Assembly (NCBI GenBank): GCA_016802295.1
Contig: JAESIW010000118.1
Location: 616,890 to 680,889, forward strand
Reading direction: 5' to 3'
Source: Brachionus rotundiformis
Lineage: Eukaryota > Rotifera > Eurotatoria > Ploima > Brachionidae
DNA length: 64,000 bases
Each line of letters starts with the position of its first letter. The first letter of the stretch is position 1. Position numbers and translations under genes: made by a program. Below are positions 11,103 through 20,865 of the stretch, in pieces. The notes beneath the pieces are model-generated. The model did not search any database. It worked only from the letters and a program-made list of their open reading frames with translations, and was not told the origin of the DNA.

Positions 11103-11544
11103 TACAGTGCTGTTTTCGTTCAGAGCTTGTTCTGATATTGCTTTTTCTAATAAGATGAGTATATCTAGCTGATGATTTGCCAGCTCACAGCGTATTAGCT
11201 TAAATATTATTTTAATAATTTTATCGTAAATATTTTAAAATAAGCCTTAGTGTTAAATATTGATTAAAATAATTTAATTCAATTTTGGCTGAATTTATCT
11301 AATAGCTGATTCTGTATTTTAAATTTTATCAATTTTTAAGTTTAATTACCGCTAAGCGATAGTAATGGTTCTTAAATTACAGTTGCTGAAAACCTTTTTG
11401 TTATTGAGTAATTTTTCCTAATTCATTTATATTCATATCATCAAAATTAAGTGATAAATGATCTAATCATTCAAATTTGATCAATTTTTGCTTTAGAAAA
11501 TGCCACCAAAAACAAAAAAACAAATCGCTACTTAAAAAATATTA

Positions 11545-11826
11545 ATGCTAGGTATTTCAAGAATAGAGATTTTTTTGACTAAAAATGACTCGTTACATTC
11601 TTGGATTGATCAACCCTCTTGCATCCGTAATTTTTTAAAAGCAGATGATTTATATGACTTTTCAGCAATTTGCTACCGCCCTACCCCAAAAAATCAAGGG
11701 TGTCAGTATGAACAGCAAAAAACAAAAATAAACAGTTATACTCAAACAGTGAACCCTGGTTCATCAAACGTATTAAACATTATCAGTCAAAATATCACTT
11801 GGAACAATGTTGCAGATTTAATTTGA
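11545..11826 (+). pseudogene. Hypothetical ORF, possible element N-terminal fragment
   Basis: 93 codons without recognisable motif, in the same orientation as the DDE transposase fragment that starts about 260 bases later. It may be an eroded 5' part of that element. Stop codons are frequent between the two. Not supported as a host gene. Confidence 0.2.
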
Positions 11827-12088
11827 ATTTTTGCCGATAAAATTGGGGATTGGAATGCTATTCATTTTAGAATATTTAGCGTTATTATTTATCTAATTTT
11901 GCGTATTTTAACCGTTTCTTTTGAATCTGCTAGATCAATAATTTGAATTTGATGAATATTTAGATATGTCATGAATGGGTAAAACAATTGTAGAAGAAGA
12001 CGACCTTTGTGTTATTTAAGAAAAAAAAGAAGATCATACAAGAAGATTTTGTTTTATGAAATGTTTCCAAGATTGGAATTAGAAGCTA

Positions 12089-12741
12089 AAGCATTTATCT
12101 AAATGTTGTCAAAAAGAAGGTTCATTTGATGCAAAAGCATTAGAAAATTTTGTTAACAAAAGATACCGAGAAATGGTTACAAAAAACAATTTAGATGATG
12201 ATGAACTACTAAGATACTATGAAAGTTGTAGAACTGACTTGCTTAAATGGAAAGCAAAATGGAGCAAGAAAACAAATCGTCCTTATTTTGAAGGTCATGA
12301 ACGCGACGACGTTGTGATTGAACGAAAAAAGTTTATTGTAAATATGCTTGACTCGAAAGACTCATATTATTATCCAATAATAAACGAATCTCGCGAGTAT
12401 GCTTGGCTGGAACCAATGCGAAAAAAAAAAATATTGATTTCACATGATGAGTCAATATTCAGATCTGGAGAAATGTCCGGCTATCGCTTGATACTTCCAG
12501 ATAATCCTCCTTTTTTCAACAAAGGTAAAGGCCGACGCATAATGATCTCAATATTTTTGGTTCAATCAGATTCAACAGACTTGTTCGAGTTGGATGAACA
12601 CGAATATTGTTAAGCGCTTTATCCAAATCTTGAAGCTCGAGATGATGATATTAATTATTATCCGAGAACAGCAAATGCCTGGATCGAACCAAAAAAAGAT
12701 AAAAATTTTGATAATCAAGTGATTCATGCTTTTTATCTTGG
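12089..12741 (+). pseudogene. DDE transposase fragment, 5' half (split by the gypsy insertion)
   Basis: The longest open part (12173-12613) contains FEGHERDDVVIERKKFI, then ILISHDESIFRSGEMSGY, then FFNKGKGRRIMISIF. These three blocks, in this order, typify a DDE endonuclease family common in fungal and invertebrate genomes, where HDEST-type carries the first catalytic aspartate. A TAA interrupts the frame at 12611-12613 and the reading continues ALYPNLEARDDD to about 12737. The rest of the gene resumes at 17925 beyond the LTR retrotransposon. The element was already degenerate, since the frame is off by one base at the join even if the insertion is removed. Confidence 0.6.
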
Positions 12742-12949
12742 TGTAAAGTCTCGATCTGGACTTTAGGGATTTAAGCCAAGTAATAAATAGAACAATTAAA
12801 TTTAGTTAAAGTTTATTTAAATGGAATCCAAAGTTATAACAAATAGTTAGTGTTTTATATAGTAGCTAGAACGTGTGTTTTAGCTGCAGTCAATCGAAGA
12901 GCATGCAACTCTAAGTAAAATAGAGGAAGTCAAGACTTGGGTCTTAACA
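12742..12949 (-). repeat. 3' LTR of the gypsy element
   Basis: 208 bp direct repeat of 17709-17924. On the element's sense it runs TGTTAAGACCC to GAGACTTTACA, the canonical TG...CA form. It is preceded by a polypurine tract and followed by target duplication TTGG. The two LTRs differ by a few substitutions and one block of about 8 bp, so the insertion is not brand new. Confidence 0.92.
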
Positions 12950-12965
12950 TACCTTCCCCTTTTAC
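12950..12965 (-). promoter_or_regulatory. Polypurine tract
   Basis: On the element sense strand GTAAAAGGGGAAGGTA abuts the 3' LTR. Such a purine run primes plus-strand DNA synthesis in LTR retrotransposons, and its exact position confirms the LTR boundary. Confidence 0.85.
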
Positions 12966-13101
12966 TAGCAAAGAGTTCCAGCCTCTTAATTTTCGACCTT
13001 ACTAATAAAACCACTAAAAAAAACAAAACAACAAACAAAAAAAAAAAAAACAAAAGAAACACAAAAAAATGGAGACTCACACAGTTAAAGAGGACTCTGT
13101 G

Positions 13102-13968
13102 TTAGTAGTCGTGGGCTAACTGCGAACGGCACACTGGGCAACGTTCTCGGACGTCACGATCGGAGTTGCGGACGTACCCGTACATACAATCCTCGCACAT
13201 GAGGTGTCCGCATTGCGTCGAGACGATTGAAGGGCAGTTTTCGAACTGCTCGAGGCACACTGCACATGGTCCTCCAATTAATCGATGGGCCTTTGTCGTT
13301 GGTGGCCTGGGAAGTTGTCTGATCGACACAAAGTTCGATCTTTGGACTGGCTGTTGGCTTCCGGTGACCTGTCTTTGGACTTGCGATGGCCATGGTTGGT
13401 TTCCTTGTTCGGTTAGGAGATCACGCACCAAATCTCGACTGTTGTTCAGTTGTGCCTGCAGTTGTTGTTGGTTGAGTTCCAATCGGCTGACTTGATTTTG
13501 CAAGTCATTTATCAGCTGGCGGCTCTCTGCCAATTCAGTTTCAGCATTGGAAGCCCGCTGATTGGCAGCTTCAGTCTCCAGTCGCTGTTGTTGGCACTGT
13601 CTGGTGCTCTGTTCGAGCTTTCGCTTTTCTTCGCAAAGCTCCTCCATCAACCGAGACACCCTTGGGGTCACTGACTCCTCCTGTCGATGGTGATTGATCG
13701 TGGTCGGACGTGGGTTAATCTCGAACCAGATTTTGGTTTCGGGGATACCGACTTTGTTTAGGAAGTCGGTGGCTTCCTGGTGTATTAAGCTGTCCTGATA
13801 TCTTAGGAAAGCGTAATTTGTCTTGTGGAAACCCCGGTTAGGACCCATTCTTAGCCATTTGATCGGACCGAACTTCTGTTTATATTTGTCCAACTCTTCT
13901 CGGAGTATTTCGTTTGCATTAAGTACATTCGGGACGCCGTGTACCATAATGTCGTGTTCGTCTTGCAT
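13102..13968 (-). CDS. RRM-like / coiled-coil / C3HC4 RING protein of the gypsy element
   Basis: 288 codons, fully open. Residues about 5-88 look like an RNA-recognition motif: DIMVHGVP in the RNP2 position and KTNYAFLRYQD in the RNP1 position, with a helix between. Residues about 105-195 form a glutamine- and leucine-rich coiled coil. Residues about 234-283 form a RING finger with spacing C-x2-C-x13-C-x-H-x2-C-x2-C-x15-C-x2-C, all eight zinc ligands present (CAVC, QCGHLMCEDC, CPVC). RING domains usually recruit E2 enzymes for ubiquitin transfer. The ORF lies between integrase and the polypurine tract, the env position, on the same strand as pol. Two sampled 60-base lines contain 34 and 31 G+C, against 20 in a sampled CCT3 line; pol lines gave 20 and 30. 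It is intact while pol is broken. A captured host gene or a gag-like RNA-binding assembly protein are both possible. Confidence 0.85.
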   Translation of the reverse strand: MQDEHDIMVHGVPNVLNANEILREELDKYKQKFGPIKWLRMGPNRGFHKTNYAFLRYQDSLIHQEATDFLNKVGIPETKIWFEINPRPTTINHHRQEESVTPRVSRLMEELCEEKRKLEQSTRQCQQQRLETEAANQRASNAETELAESRQLINDLQNQVSRLELNQQQLQAQLNNSRDLVRDLLTEQGNQPWPSQVQRQVTGSQQPVQRSNFVSIRQLPRPPTTKAHRLIGGPCAVCLEQFENCPSIVSTQCGHLMCEDCMYGYVRNSDRDVRERCPVCRSQLAHDY

Positions 13969-14198
13969 TTTTCGATTTTAATGATTTTGATTTTAAAATT
14001 TAAAATTTTAAATTTTAGTGGTTATTGGAAAATTGCTTTGTAAAAATTAATAATTTGTGTCAGATTTAACTTAACATTTTGATTCATATTTTAATAGAAA
14101 AAGAAAAGGTTCTTCTGGATTACTCCTCCTTTTGTTTTTACATCATAACTAGAAACTATACAAAATATTATAAAATAACTAATTATTTAGAAAACAGT

Positions 14199-15403
14199 TC
14201 AATGAAAATTAGTATCCTTACCTATCCACCGGTTTAATTGAGCGTTTGCTCCTCCTAAGAAGGTCTTGTCGATTACTAATCTTCTTTTGAAAATAGTGGT
14301 TTGGTTGAAATGTCTCATCCTCATCATCAGTTGATTCCAAAACTGACTCGATTGTGATACCAAATCTTTATTCGAATTAAATTCAGCAATTTCTTGGGCG
14401 TTACTTTGGATGGCAGTATCAATTTTGCTTGGCATATTTTTAGTCGATTTAGTCTTCACTTTTTTCTTTTTTGTCTTTTTAAATAGACTTTTCTTGTCTT
14501 TACTATCATCCTCCACTATTGAGTCGTCATGAGGTTTGAGATATGAGCCAAAGAAACGTTTTAAACGGTTATGGTGTACCAGTTTTTGTTTGGATTTTGG
14601 TTGGTTGAACCTTTTAATTTTATGGTTTACTGGGCCAACCCTTTCCTGTTTGATAAATGGGCCTTCCCATTTGGGTGACAATTTCTTTGAGAGACCTTTC
14701 TTTATTTGTGGTTGGTTTAGCATTATCATATCGTCGATTTTGTACTCAACGGGCTTGATATTCCTTTCATGCTGAATTCTTGATCTATTAACCATAAAAT
14801 CTCTATTCTTCTCGACACTCTTATAAACCTCAGGAAGCTTTTCTTGGAGATCTCCGACGAACAATTTGACTACAATACTTCCTTGGCTTGATTCATCCAA
14901 TTCATAGATTTCATCGTTATTCTCATCTTCAATTATTAAGCAGTAATGTTTTGAAGCGCGTAAAGTGCTACCCATTTTGAAAAATGATCACAAACCACTA
15001 AAATGTAAATATTTCCATCTCTTGTAAGTGGGAGCGGACCAATTATATCACAGGTTACAAGCTGAAATGGTCTGGTGGGGACTAGGGGTTGCAATTTAGC
15101 CTTGTGAAATGTTTGTGGATTGTTTATTTTTTGACAGGTAAGGCTATTTTTTACAAAAGTAATAATTCTGTTCTTTAGAGCAGGTCTAGACTGGATTTTA
15201 TCCAGAGTCTTCCTGACTCCCAAATGTCCGTGAAATATTGAGCAATGGATAAAAGTTATTATTTTATTTACCATATGTTCCAGTAGTTTTATCAGTTTTT
15301 GAAACGATCCGTCTTCATGTGGTTTAAACCAATACAAGAGTTGATCAACGAGTCGTAAGTCATCATAGTTCTCGTAAAGAACCCTTTTAAGGTTTGTATT
15401 CAA
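14199..15403 (-). pseudogene. Gypsy integrase, internally deleted
   Basis: The first segment (15403-14936) has the N-terminal zinc-binding region (HCSIFHGHLG then SLTCQKIN, where the first cysteine of the usual CxxC appears replaced by serine) and the core start with the first two catalytic aspartates in VTCDIIGPLPL and VVCDHFSKW. The next segment (14975-14199) resumes at the C-terminal part (KLSPKWEGPFI, a GPY/F-like module) and continues into a lysine-rich tail. The stretch that should hold the third catalytic residue, glutamate, is absent, and the frame changes at the join. An integrase without that glutamate is not expected to work. The 5' side is joined to the RNase H region through another frame change near 15400. 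Confidence 0.75.
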
Positions 15404-17420
15404 TTGCTCTTTTTCGATAATCGGATTTGTGTTACCACTTTCTCGATTAGTTGTTTAATCAACAGAATGCAACTTTCTTTGTTCTGTTCTTCTGGCGTAA
15501 TTAGAATATTGCAATGAACATCCTCTTTTTGCTCAATTTTTATATTTTCGGAGATTAAGCTTATAATTTTGTCATCATCTTCTCCTGGTTGGTCGTCCGA
15601 CTTGTCCTGGTTCTCCTGAACGTTCCATCTTGAAAGCGCATCTGCGTTTGAATGAATCTTGCCACTTTGATAAATAATCCGAAAAGTATAATTGCTAATT
15701 CTGTTTAACCATCGTGCCAACCTTGAGTTCGGAGTTTTACAGGATAAGAGCCATGACAGCGGCTAATGATCAGTAACAATATCAAATTCTCGGCCATAAA
15801 GATATTGATGAAAGTGTTCGAGTGTACGATGGCCAAAAGTTCTTTTTCGGTTGTCGAGTAATTTCGTTGGGCCTTGTTTAGTGGTTTGCTGAAGTATGCT
15901 ATTGGCCGCAAATTTCCATTCAATTCTTGGCTAAGAACTGCGCCAACGCCAGTGTTACTTGCGTCGGTTTCCAGGACAAACTTCTTTTTGAGATCTGGCA
16001 GCATGAGTACTTTTTCTCTTGTAAGGTAGTTTCTAAGTGTGTTATATGCATTTTCACAATCATCAGTCCAGTTTAGTTCATTTTTATTCGCGGCTTCTTC
16101 TTTTGTTGTTAGCTTGTATAATGGAGTAGAAAATTTGGCAAAATTTTCAATGAATTTCCGATAGTATTGGGCCAGTCCGAGGAAGCTCTGAAGTTGGGTT
16201 AATGTTTTTGGTCGCTTGTATTGGAAAAGAGCTTCGCACTTTGACTTGTCTGGCTTGATTGAATCATTTGAAATTACATGGCATAAAAATACTATCTCTT
16301 GCTTCGCCACTTCACACTTTTTCATTTTTACTGAAAGTTGGAATTTCTTCAATTCGTTGACTACAAGTTCTATGTGTTTAAAGTGTTCAACCAGTGTCTC
16401 TGAATGAATCAGTATATCATCCAAGAAAACCACTACAAATCCAGCTAGGGTTTGATTCATCGCTCTTTGAAATGTAGCTGGAGCGTTTGTGAGCCCCGTT
16501 GGCATTACGAGGTACTCGAACAAACCCCATTCACATGTAAATGCCGTTAGTTTTCTACACTCTGGTTTCATTAAAATTTGAAAATATCCAGTATAAAGAT
16601 CGAGTTTTGTAAACCATCTCGATTGAGCCAACAATGCATACAAGTCCTCGTTGTTTGGTAATGGATGAGCGTCTTTGAGTGTTCGTTCGTTTAGCGAACG
16701 GTAATCAATTGTGACTCTTATTGAACCATCCGGCTTCGAGACTAGCATGAGCGGTGAAGCCCATAATGAGTTGCTAGGTTGGATCAAATTCGCGGCTCAC
16801 ATTTCGTCTAGCATTGCTTTAAATTCCTCTCTTTTACTGTAGGGTATACGTCTCATCTTTTGCCTTATTGGTGGTAAACTTGGGTCGATCAGTTTGATTT
16901 CGTGTTCGAAGCAGGGTGACGGCTTTAGCTCCTTAAGTGATGCTGCTGAAATTGACGTAATAAGTGTGTTGATTTTCTCTAGGTAGTGGTTTAAATTTAT
17001 GTCGGAGATGGTGTTGATCAAGCAAGATTTACTAAGTGCATTTTGTAGATAGTACTTTGGTTTGTTGACGAAGTCTTTGCTTAATTGCTTCACGGTTTCT
17101 CGAAGTTTATCGATTGGTTGAGAAAAATATGGAAACTGCTTTAGTAAATCCATGCCTAAAAGACAGTCAGAGACCAAGTCTTTGATGACCACTAAGAATG
17201 TAAATATAATGGTTTCGCCTATTCTACATTCTGCATTTGTTCAACCCAAAGTTGCAAGGCCTGCACCACCAGCGCCAGCGATCACATTCGGCACTTTTTC
17301 CAAATGTGATGGATCCTTGAGTTGACTGTACACTCTGTCACTAATTACACTTATTTGCGCACCGGTATCAACGATGTAAGATATAGGTAATTCTGTAAGA
17401 ATTAGTAGTCTACCTTCTCA
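15400..17420 (-). pseudogene. Gypsy protease, reverse transcriptase and RNase H, broken
   Basis: On the minus strand, about 17390-17190 encodes an aspartic protease with the active-site YIVDTGAQISVIS. RT follows, with PSNSLWASPLMLV, RVTIDYRSLN and the catalytic VVFLDDILIHSE (two adjacent aspartates), then RNase H with LETDASNTGVGAVL and GREFDIVTDH. Damage: in-frame TGA codons upstream of the protease (after HFG), inside it (after ATLG) and before RT at 16797-16799 (after LDEM); a frame change before HFHQYLYG; a TAG after IVTDH; and a frame change at about 15410. The RT core itself (16787 to about 15830) is open. The pol product would have been a single polyprotein. Confidence 0.85.
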
Positions 17421-17576
17421 GCCAAAATGGACAAAATACTATGATATGTTAGATCTTTAGCATGTGGCATTGGGTTCTTTTGAGTTTGTATTGGTTGGGA
17501 TCGAAAAATGTATCCGATTAAATTGGATAGCTGTTGTCTCATTATTTGATCAAATTTTGATTCCATGATGTGTTTT
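17402..17576 (-). CDS. Short leader ORF of the gypsy element
   Basis: The first ATG after the primer-binding site opens a short frame beginning MESKFDQIMRQQLSN. It stops just inside the protease region, in a different frame. It occupies the gag position but is far too short for capsid and nucleocapsid, and no zinc knuckle is seen. It may be the remnant of a deleted gag or a genuine reduced leader peptide. Confidence 0.35.
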
Positions 17577-17688
17577 TCTTTGCTTCAATCTTATATTTAA
17601 ATGTTTTATTTATTGTCTTTGTATTTAATCGTATCGCAACACGTGAGTTTGTTCTGTTCAATGGATCCTACTAAAGTATATAGCAGAA

Positions 17689-17706
17689 TCCTCCCGTTGG
17701 GCACCA
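17689..17706 (-). promoter_or_regulatory. Primer-binding site
   Basis: Two bases inside the 5' LTR, the element sense reads TGGTGCCCAACGGGAGGA, the complement of a tRNA 3' end finishing ...GGGCACCA. This is the expected minus-strand primer site and fixes the element's orientation. The tRNA species was not identified. Confidence 0.8.
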
Positions 17707-17708
17707 AA

Positions 17709-17924
17709 TGTAAAGTCTCGATCTGGATTTTAAGGATTTAAGCCAAGTAATAAATAGAACAATTAAATTTATTAAAGTTTATTTAAATGGAATCCAAAGT
17801 TATAACAAATAGTTAGTGGTTTATATAGTGGCTAGAACGTGTGTTTTAGCTGCAGTCAATCGAAGAGCATGCAACTCTAAGTAATATAGAGATTTCGAGA
17901 GATGTCAAGACTTGGGTCTTAAAA
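17709..17924 (-). repeat. 5' LTR of the gypsy element
   Basis: 216 bp direct repeat of 12742-12949 in the same orientation. It carries about 8 extra bases (ATTTCGAG-type block near 17891-17902) relative to the other copy. The outermost base pair next to the target duplication is TT instead of TG on the sense strand. Confidence 0.92.
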
Positions 17925-18092
17925 TTGGCTAAATTTAAAAAATCATTTGTTGATCATAAAATTGAAAAAATTGTCGATAACGCAAGAACACATTCTACAA
18001 AGGTTTATGACGAGAATATGTTCAATAAATTTCCAGCGACAAATTGCATCAATAATCAAATAAAATTGAATGAACAAGAACAAGAAAAATGG
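17925..18092 (+). pseudogene. DDE transposase fragment, 3' part beyond the gypsy insertion
   Basis: Directly after the target duplication the frame reads LAKFKKSFVDHKIEKI then VDNARTHS, a typical second catalytic-aspartate block of the family whose first block lies at about 12450. It ends at a TAA after KLNEQEQEKW, possibly a splice donor instead. No third acidic block was recognised, so the tail is lost or diverged. Confidence 0.55.
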
Positions 18093-18413
18093 TAAAAATT
18101 AAAATTTTTCTTTTAAAAAAAATAATCATTTTCAAATTAAGCTTAGATGGGAAATGATAGAAAAAAAATGTGTCAAAAAAAATTGATCGGAATAGCGCTA
18201 TTTAAGAATTCAATTTGTCAAAAAAGTAGTTTCAAAATAGCTAGGTAAATTTGAAAATAGCCAAAAAAAAAAATAAATTCGTTTTCTAAATTCGTATATC
18301 AGAGTGCTGTTCACACACTGACTTAATTATCCTCGGTTCTTTTATTTTCTTTCCGAAGGCTTTCGACTTGATCATTAATAACAGGGTGACTTTTAAGTAT
18401 ATTTCGAAGAGAA

Positions 18414-18990
18414 TTATGCCGAGTAATAGAGCGACCGGATAACATTTTTTTTGATCAAAGCATGTAGACTGTATACTTGTAAAAATGGTTTTGGAGCTAT
18501 CTCATATGTCCCATCTGCAAAAACATCAGAATCTTCTAAAATTTTAAGACCATTCTTAGTCCCGAATATAAAAAAGAGTTCTTTGTCGTCTATTCCCGAA
18601 TCATATACCAAAAAATTTTCATCTGTATTAAGAGCTTTTAGTAATTCACTTTGAGAAAATATGTCATCTAGACCTTCTGGTTCTTTTAATTTCTTCAAAT
18701 ATTCAGGTTTACTTTCTTTCTTTTTTCTTGCAATAAAAAGACGATCAGCATTATATGTATTTGCATTTGCTATTTGTTCTTCTAGAGTAAACTCATTTAT
18801 AAATTAGGAAACTATTTTTCGTGGTGGTTCGTCACTTAATTTAGCCTTTTGTTCGATTTTTCTTCTACGTTCTAGTTGGGCAAATTTTAATGAATCAGAT
18901 GGATGTTCGTGTAAAATAACTTTACTTTCAAAAGTGACGTTATAATCATGACCAATTTTATCACCATTGGTAGAACACCTTACATAGCAA
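18414..18990 (-). pseudogene. MULE-type transposase N-terminal fragment
   Basis: The minus strand reads a FLYWCH-like cysteine/histidine region (GHDYNVTFESKVILHEHPSD), a stop, then ELLKALNTDENFLVYDSG, FIFGTKNGLKILEDSD and FADGTYEIAPKPFLQVYSLH. FADGTF-KxAP...QLYTIH is the usual first-aspartate block of metazoan MULE transposases associated with FLYWCH proteins. The match ends at about 18414 and the catalytic core is missing, so this is a truncated copy. Confidence 0.65.
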
Positions 18991-19028
18991 AAACTTTTAA
19001 CACTTTACGAATTAACTAAGCGATAGTA

Positions 19029-20245
19029 ATGATTCTTAAAGTACAGTTGGAGGCAAGAGAAGATAACCAAAAAGAAATTTTAAAAGTAAAGATATCAGCT
19101 GACGGGAAAAATATTGGTCGAAATTTTAAACTAATTAATTTTACTTTTACTATTTTAAATGAAGAAAATTTAGCCAAAATGGCATCAGAAAATTATACAT
19201 TGGGTATTTCTAAGTTAAGTGAAGAATATGAAGCGCTTAGCGAGCCTATAGATTATTTGATGGAGGAAATAATGAAGATAAACTAGAAAAAACATAAAAC
19301 TGAAAAATTTGATGTCAAATTCTTTTTTTTCAGATTGGAAACTTTAATCTGTTGTTTTAGGCCTTAATGCAGAATTATCTGATTATCCGTGTTTATGGTG
19401 CACGGCTTAAACCGAAGAGCTTTATGATTTATCTAAAAATAATTCCATCACATATCCTGAACTTGGTGCAAAAGTCATGAGTAACAACAAAAAATATTAA
19501 AAGGTAAGAATAAAATTCATTTAGGTTACATAAAGGAAAACTTTATTAAAAATTTCCACTTTTACGAATGTTTGGTTGATACACTTCACCTTTTTTTAAG
19601 AGTAACAGATGTTTTAATAAAGTTGCTTGTACGCGATATTTGTTCACATGACAACATTGGTTCTAGCACTAGAATCGATTTAGAAAAAAATGAATAAATA
19701 TCAATATATTTGCATTTTCTAAAAATGACTGTAAGATTACAGTTGATATTTACGATACACCCGTCAAGGCATGCATTATTAGAAGGTTTGTTGGAAATGA
19801 GAAATTATAAATTTTTCGGAAAATAAAAATTGATGACTTGTTTCCAAGATTAAAAAAACTCGATTTAAATAGGAAAATATGGACCGAATTTTTAGACATT
19901 TATAATTGTTTTATAGCCTATTCACTATCACCAGAGACAACAAAATTAAGGACTAATTACTGGCTTGAACTTTTTCTGAAAGTTTATCTATCAAGTCATG
20001 TTAACCTTTACATTCATGTTTTCTCAGTTCATTTGTTTCAATTTCAAAGATTATACGGCGACATTAACATTTTCAATTTACAAGGGTTGGAAAATCTTAA
20101 TGATCAAACAACTAATAATGAATATTTCAAAGCTTCAAACAAAGAGTGTAAAACAATCGCTTATATTGAAAAATTTAAGAATTGACTTTTTAAAAAAACA
20201 GAAATTAAGAAATCAAAATTTATCCACCTTTTTCATTTTCTAAAT
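19029..20245 (+). pseudogene. Uncharacterised element protein, copy 1 (SADG / CLWC / LHLFLR family)
   Basis: Fragments in order: KVKISADGKNIGRNFKLINF (19029-19286), then GLNAEL-type LSDYPCLWC near 19380, LIHFTFFxEGTDVL near 19585, LKKLDLNRKIWTEFLDIYN (19838 on) and GLENLNDQTTNNEYFKAS near 20080. The same blocks occur, inverted, in the copy at 21077-22801 and in uncharacterised proteins abundant in sponges and cnidarians (recalled, not searched). The CxxC after YPCLW may bind zinc. At least three stops or frame changes interrupt this copy. It is likely the product of a DNA transposon or similar repeat rather than a host gene. Confidence 0.5.
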
Positions 20246-20364
20246 CAATTTTTTCCTTAATTTTTTTTTTTATTTCTCACGTTGTGTTAAAAAATTTTAA
20301 TTGGATATAATAAAATGTTATTATATTGTTTTGCATAAAATTATAATAAATAATAGAAAATGAA

Positions 20365-20504
20365 ATGACTTTTTACATCGACTTGACTCAATATGATTTC
20401 TTAAAAAATAAAGGATTATTTTCTTTAAATATTCTTTTAATCTTTTAAAATAAGTAAAATAATCTCAATAAATTAATATACAGGACATTTTCTAAATATT
20501 GAAT
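20365..20504. repeat. Dispersed satellite fragment, left part
   Basis: Resembles the 370-bp satellite unit: TTGACTCAATATGATTT, TTATTTTCTTTAAATATTC, AAGTAAAATAATCTCAATAAA, then CAGGACATT...CTAAATATTGAA. It is interrupted at about 20504 by a piece of gypsy pol. Confidence 0.6.
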
Positions 20505-20711
20505 AACCAGGAGAAGATGATGACAAAATTATAAACTTAATCTCCGAAAATATAAAAATTGAGCAAAAAGAGGATGTTCATTGCAATATTCTAATTACGC
20601 CAGAAGAACAGAACAAAGAAAGTTGCATTCTGTTGATTAAACAACTAATCGAGAAAGTGGTAACACAAAGCCGATTATCGAAAAAGAGCAATTGAATACA
20701 AACCTTAAAAA
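20505..20711 (+). pseudogene. Gypsy pol fragment inside a satellite unit
   Basis: About 207 bases nearly identical to the reverse complement of about 15382-15594 of the intact-length gypsy element; two differences noted by eye (AAACTT/AAGCTT and AAAGCC/AAATCC). It spans the RNase H-integrase linker and shares the same frame-ending TGA. Neither end is an LTR, so it is not a normal insertion. Confidence 0.85.
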
Positions 20712-20865
20712 TCTTTTATATCTTTTATATATCATAGGATTTTTACCAAAATAAGAACATCTATTTTTTAAAATGTATTTAATTATTAAGATAATTAAAA
20801 ATGAAATAAAATGATTCAAACGACTATATTTGTATATCGAGATATTTTTGCATTTTTGGTTTTTC
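20712..20865. repeat. Dispersed satellite fragment, right part
   Basis: The satellite resumes with TATATATCATAGGATTTTTACC, and a new unit start (AAATGATTCAAACGACTATATTTGTAT) follows, matching the consensus start. The pol fragment replaced roughly 10-15 bases of the unit. Confidence 0.5.

Larger units (their letters stand above)
12742..17924 (-). mobile_element. Ty3/gypsy LTR retrotransposon with extra RRM-coiled coil-RING ORF
   Basis: A nearly full-length element on the minus strand, 5,183 bp. The order along its own sense is 5' LTR (17924-17709), primer-binding site, short leader ORF, aspartic protease, reverse transcriptase, RNase H, integrase, a 3' ORF, polypurine tract and 3' LTR (12949-12742). 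Both LTRs begin TG and end CA on the coding strand, except that one terminal base of the 5' LTR is changed. The flanks carry a 4-bp duplication TTGG (12738-12741 and 17925-17928), marking a real integration into an older DDE transposase. Protease-RT-RNase H-integrase is the gypsy order. Pol carries stops, frameshifts and an internal integrase deletion, so the copy cannot act alone. No gag-sized ORF lies between primer site and protease. Confidence 0.92.

Noticed and set aside
13154..13674. Plus-strand and shifted-frame open stretches over the RING ORF
   Set aside because: They are shadows of a GC-richer coding region with few stops; none shows a domain.
16797..17420. Reassignment of TGA as tryptophan, suggested by TGA codons in the gypsy pol
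   Set aside because: The same pol uses TGG for tryptophan, host genes here (CHMP2B, PP5, MATE) use TGA as their stop, and pol also contains a TAG and frame changes. Ordinary decay explains it.
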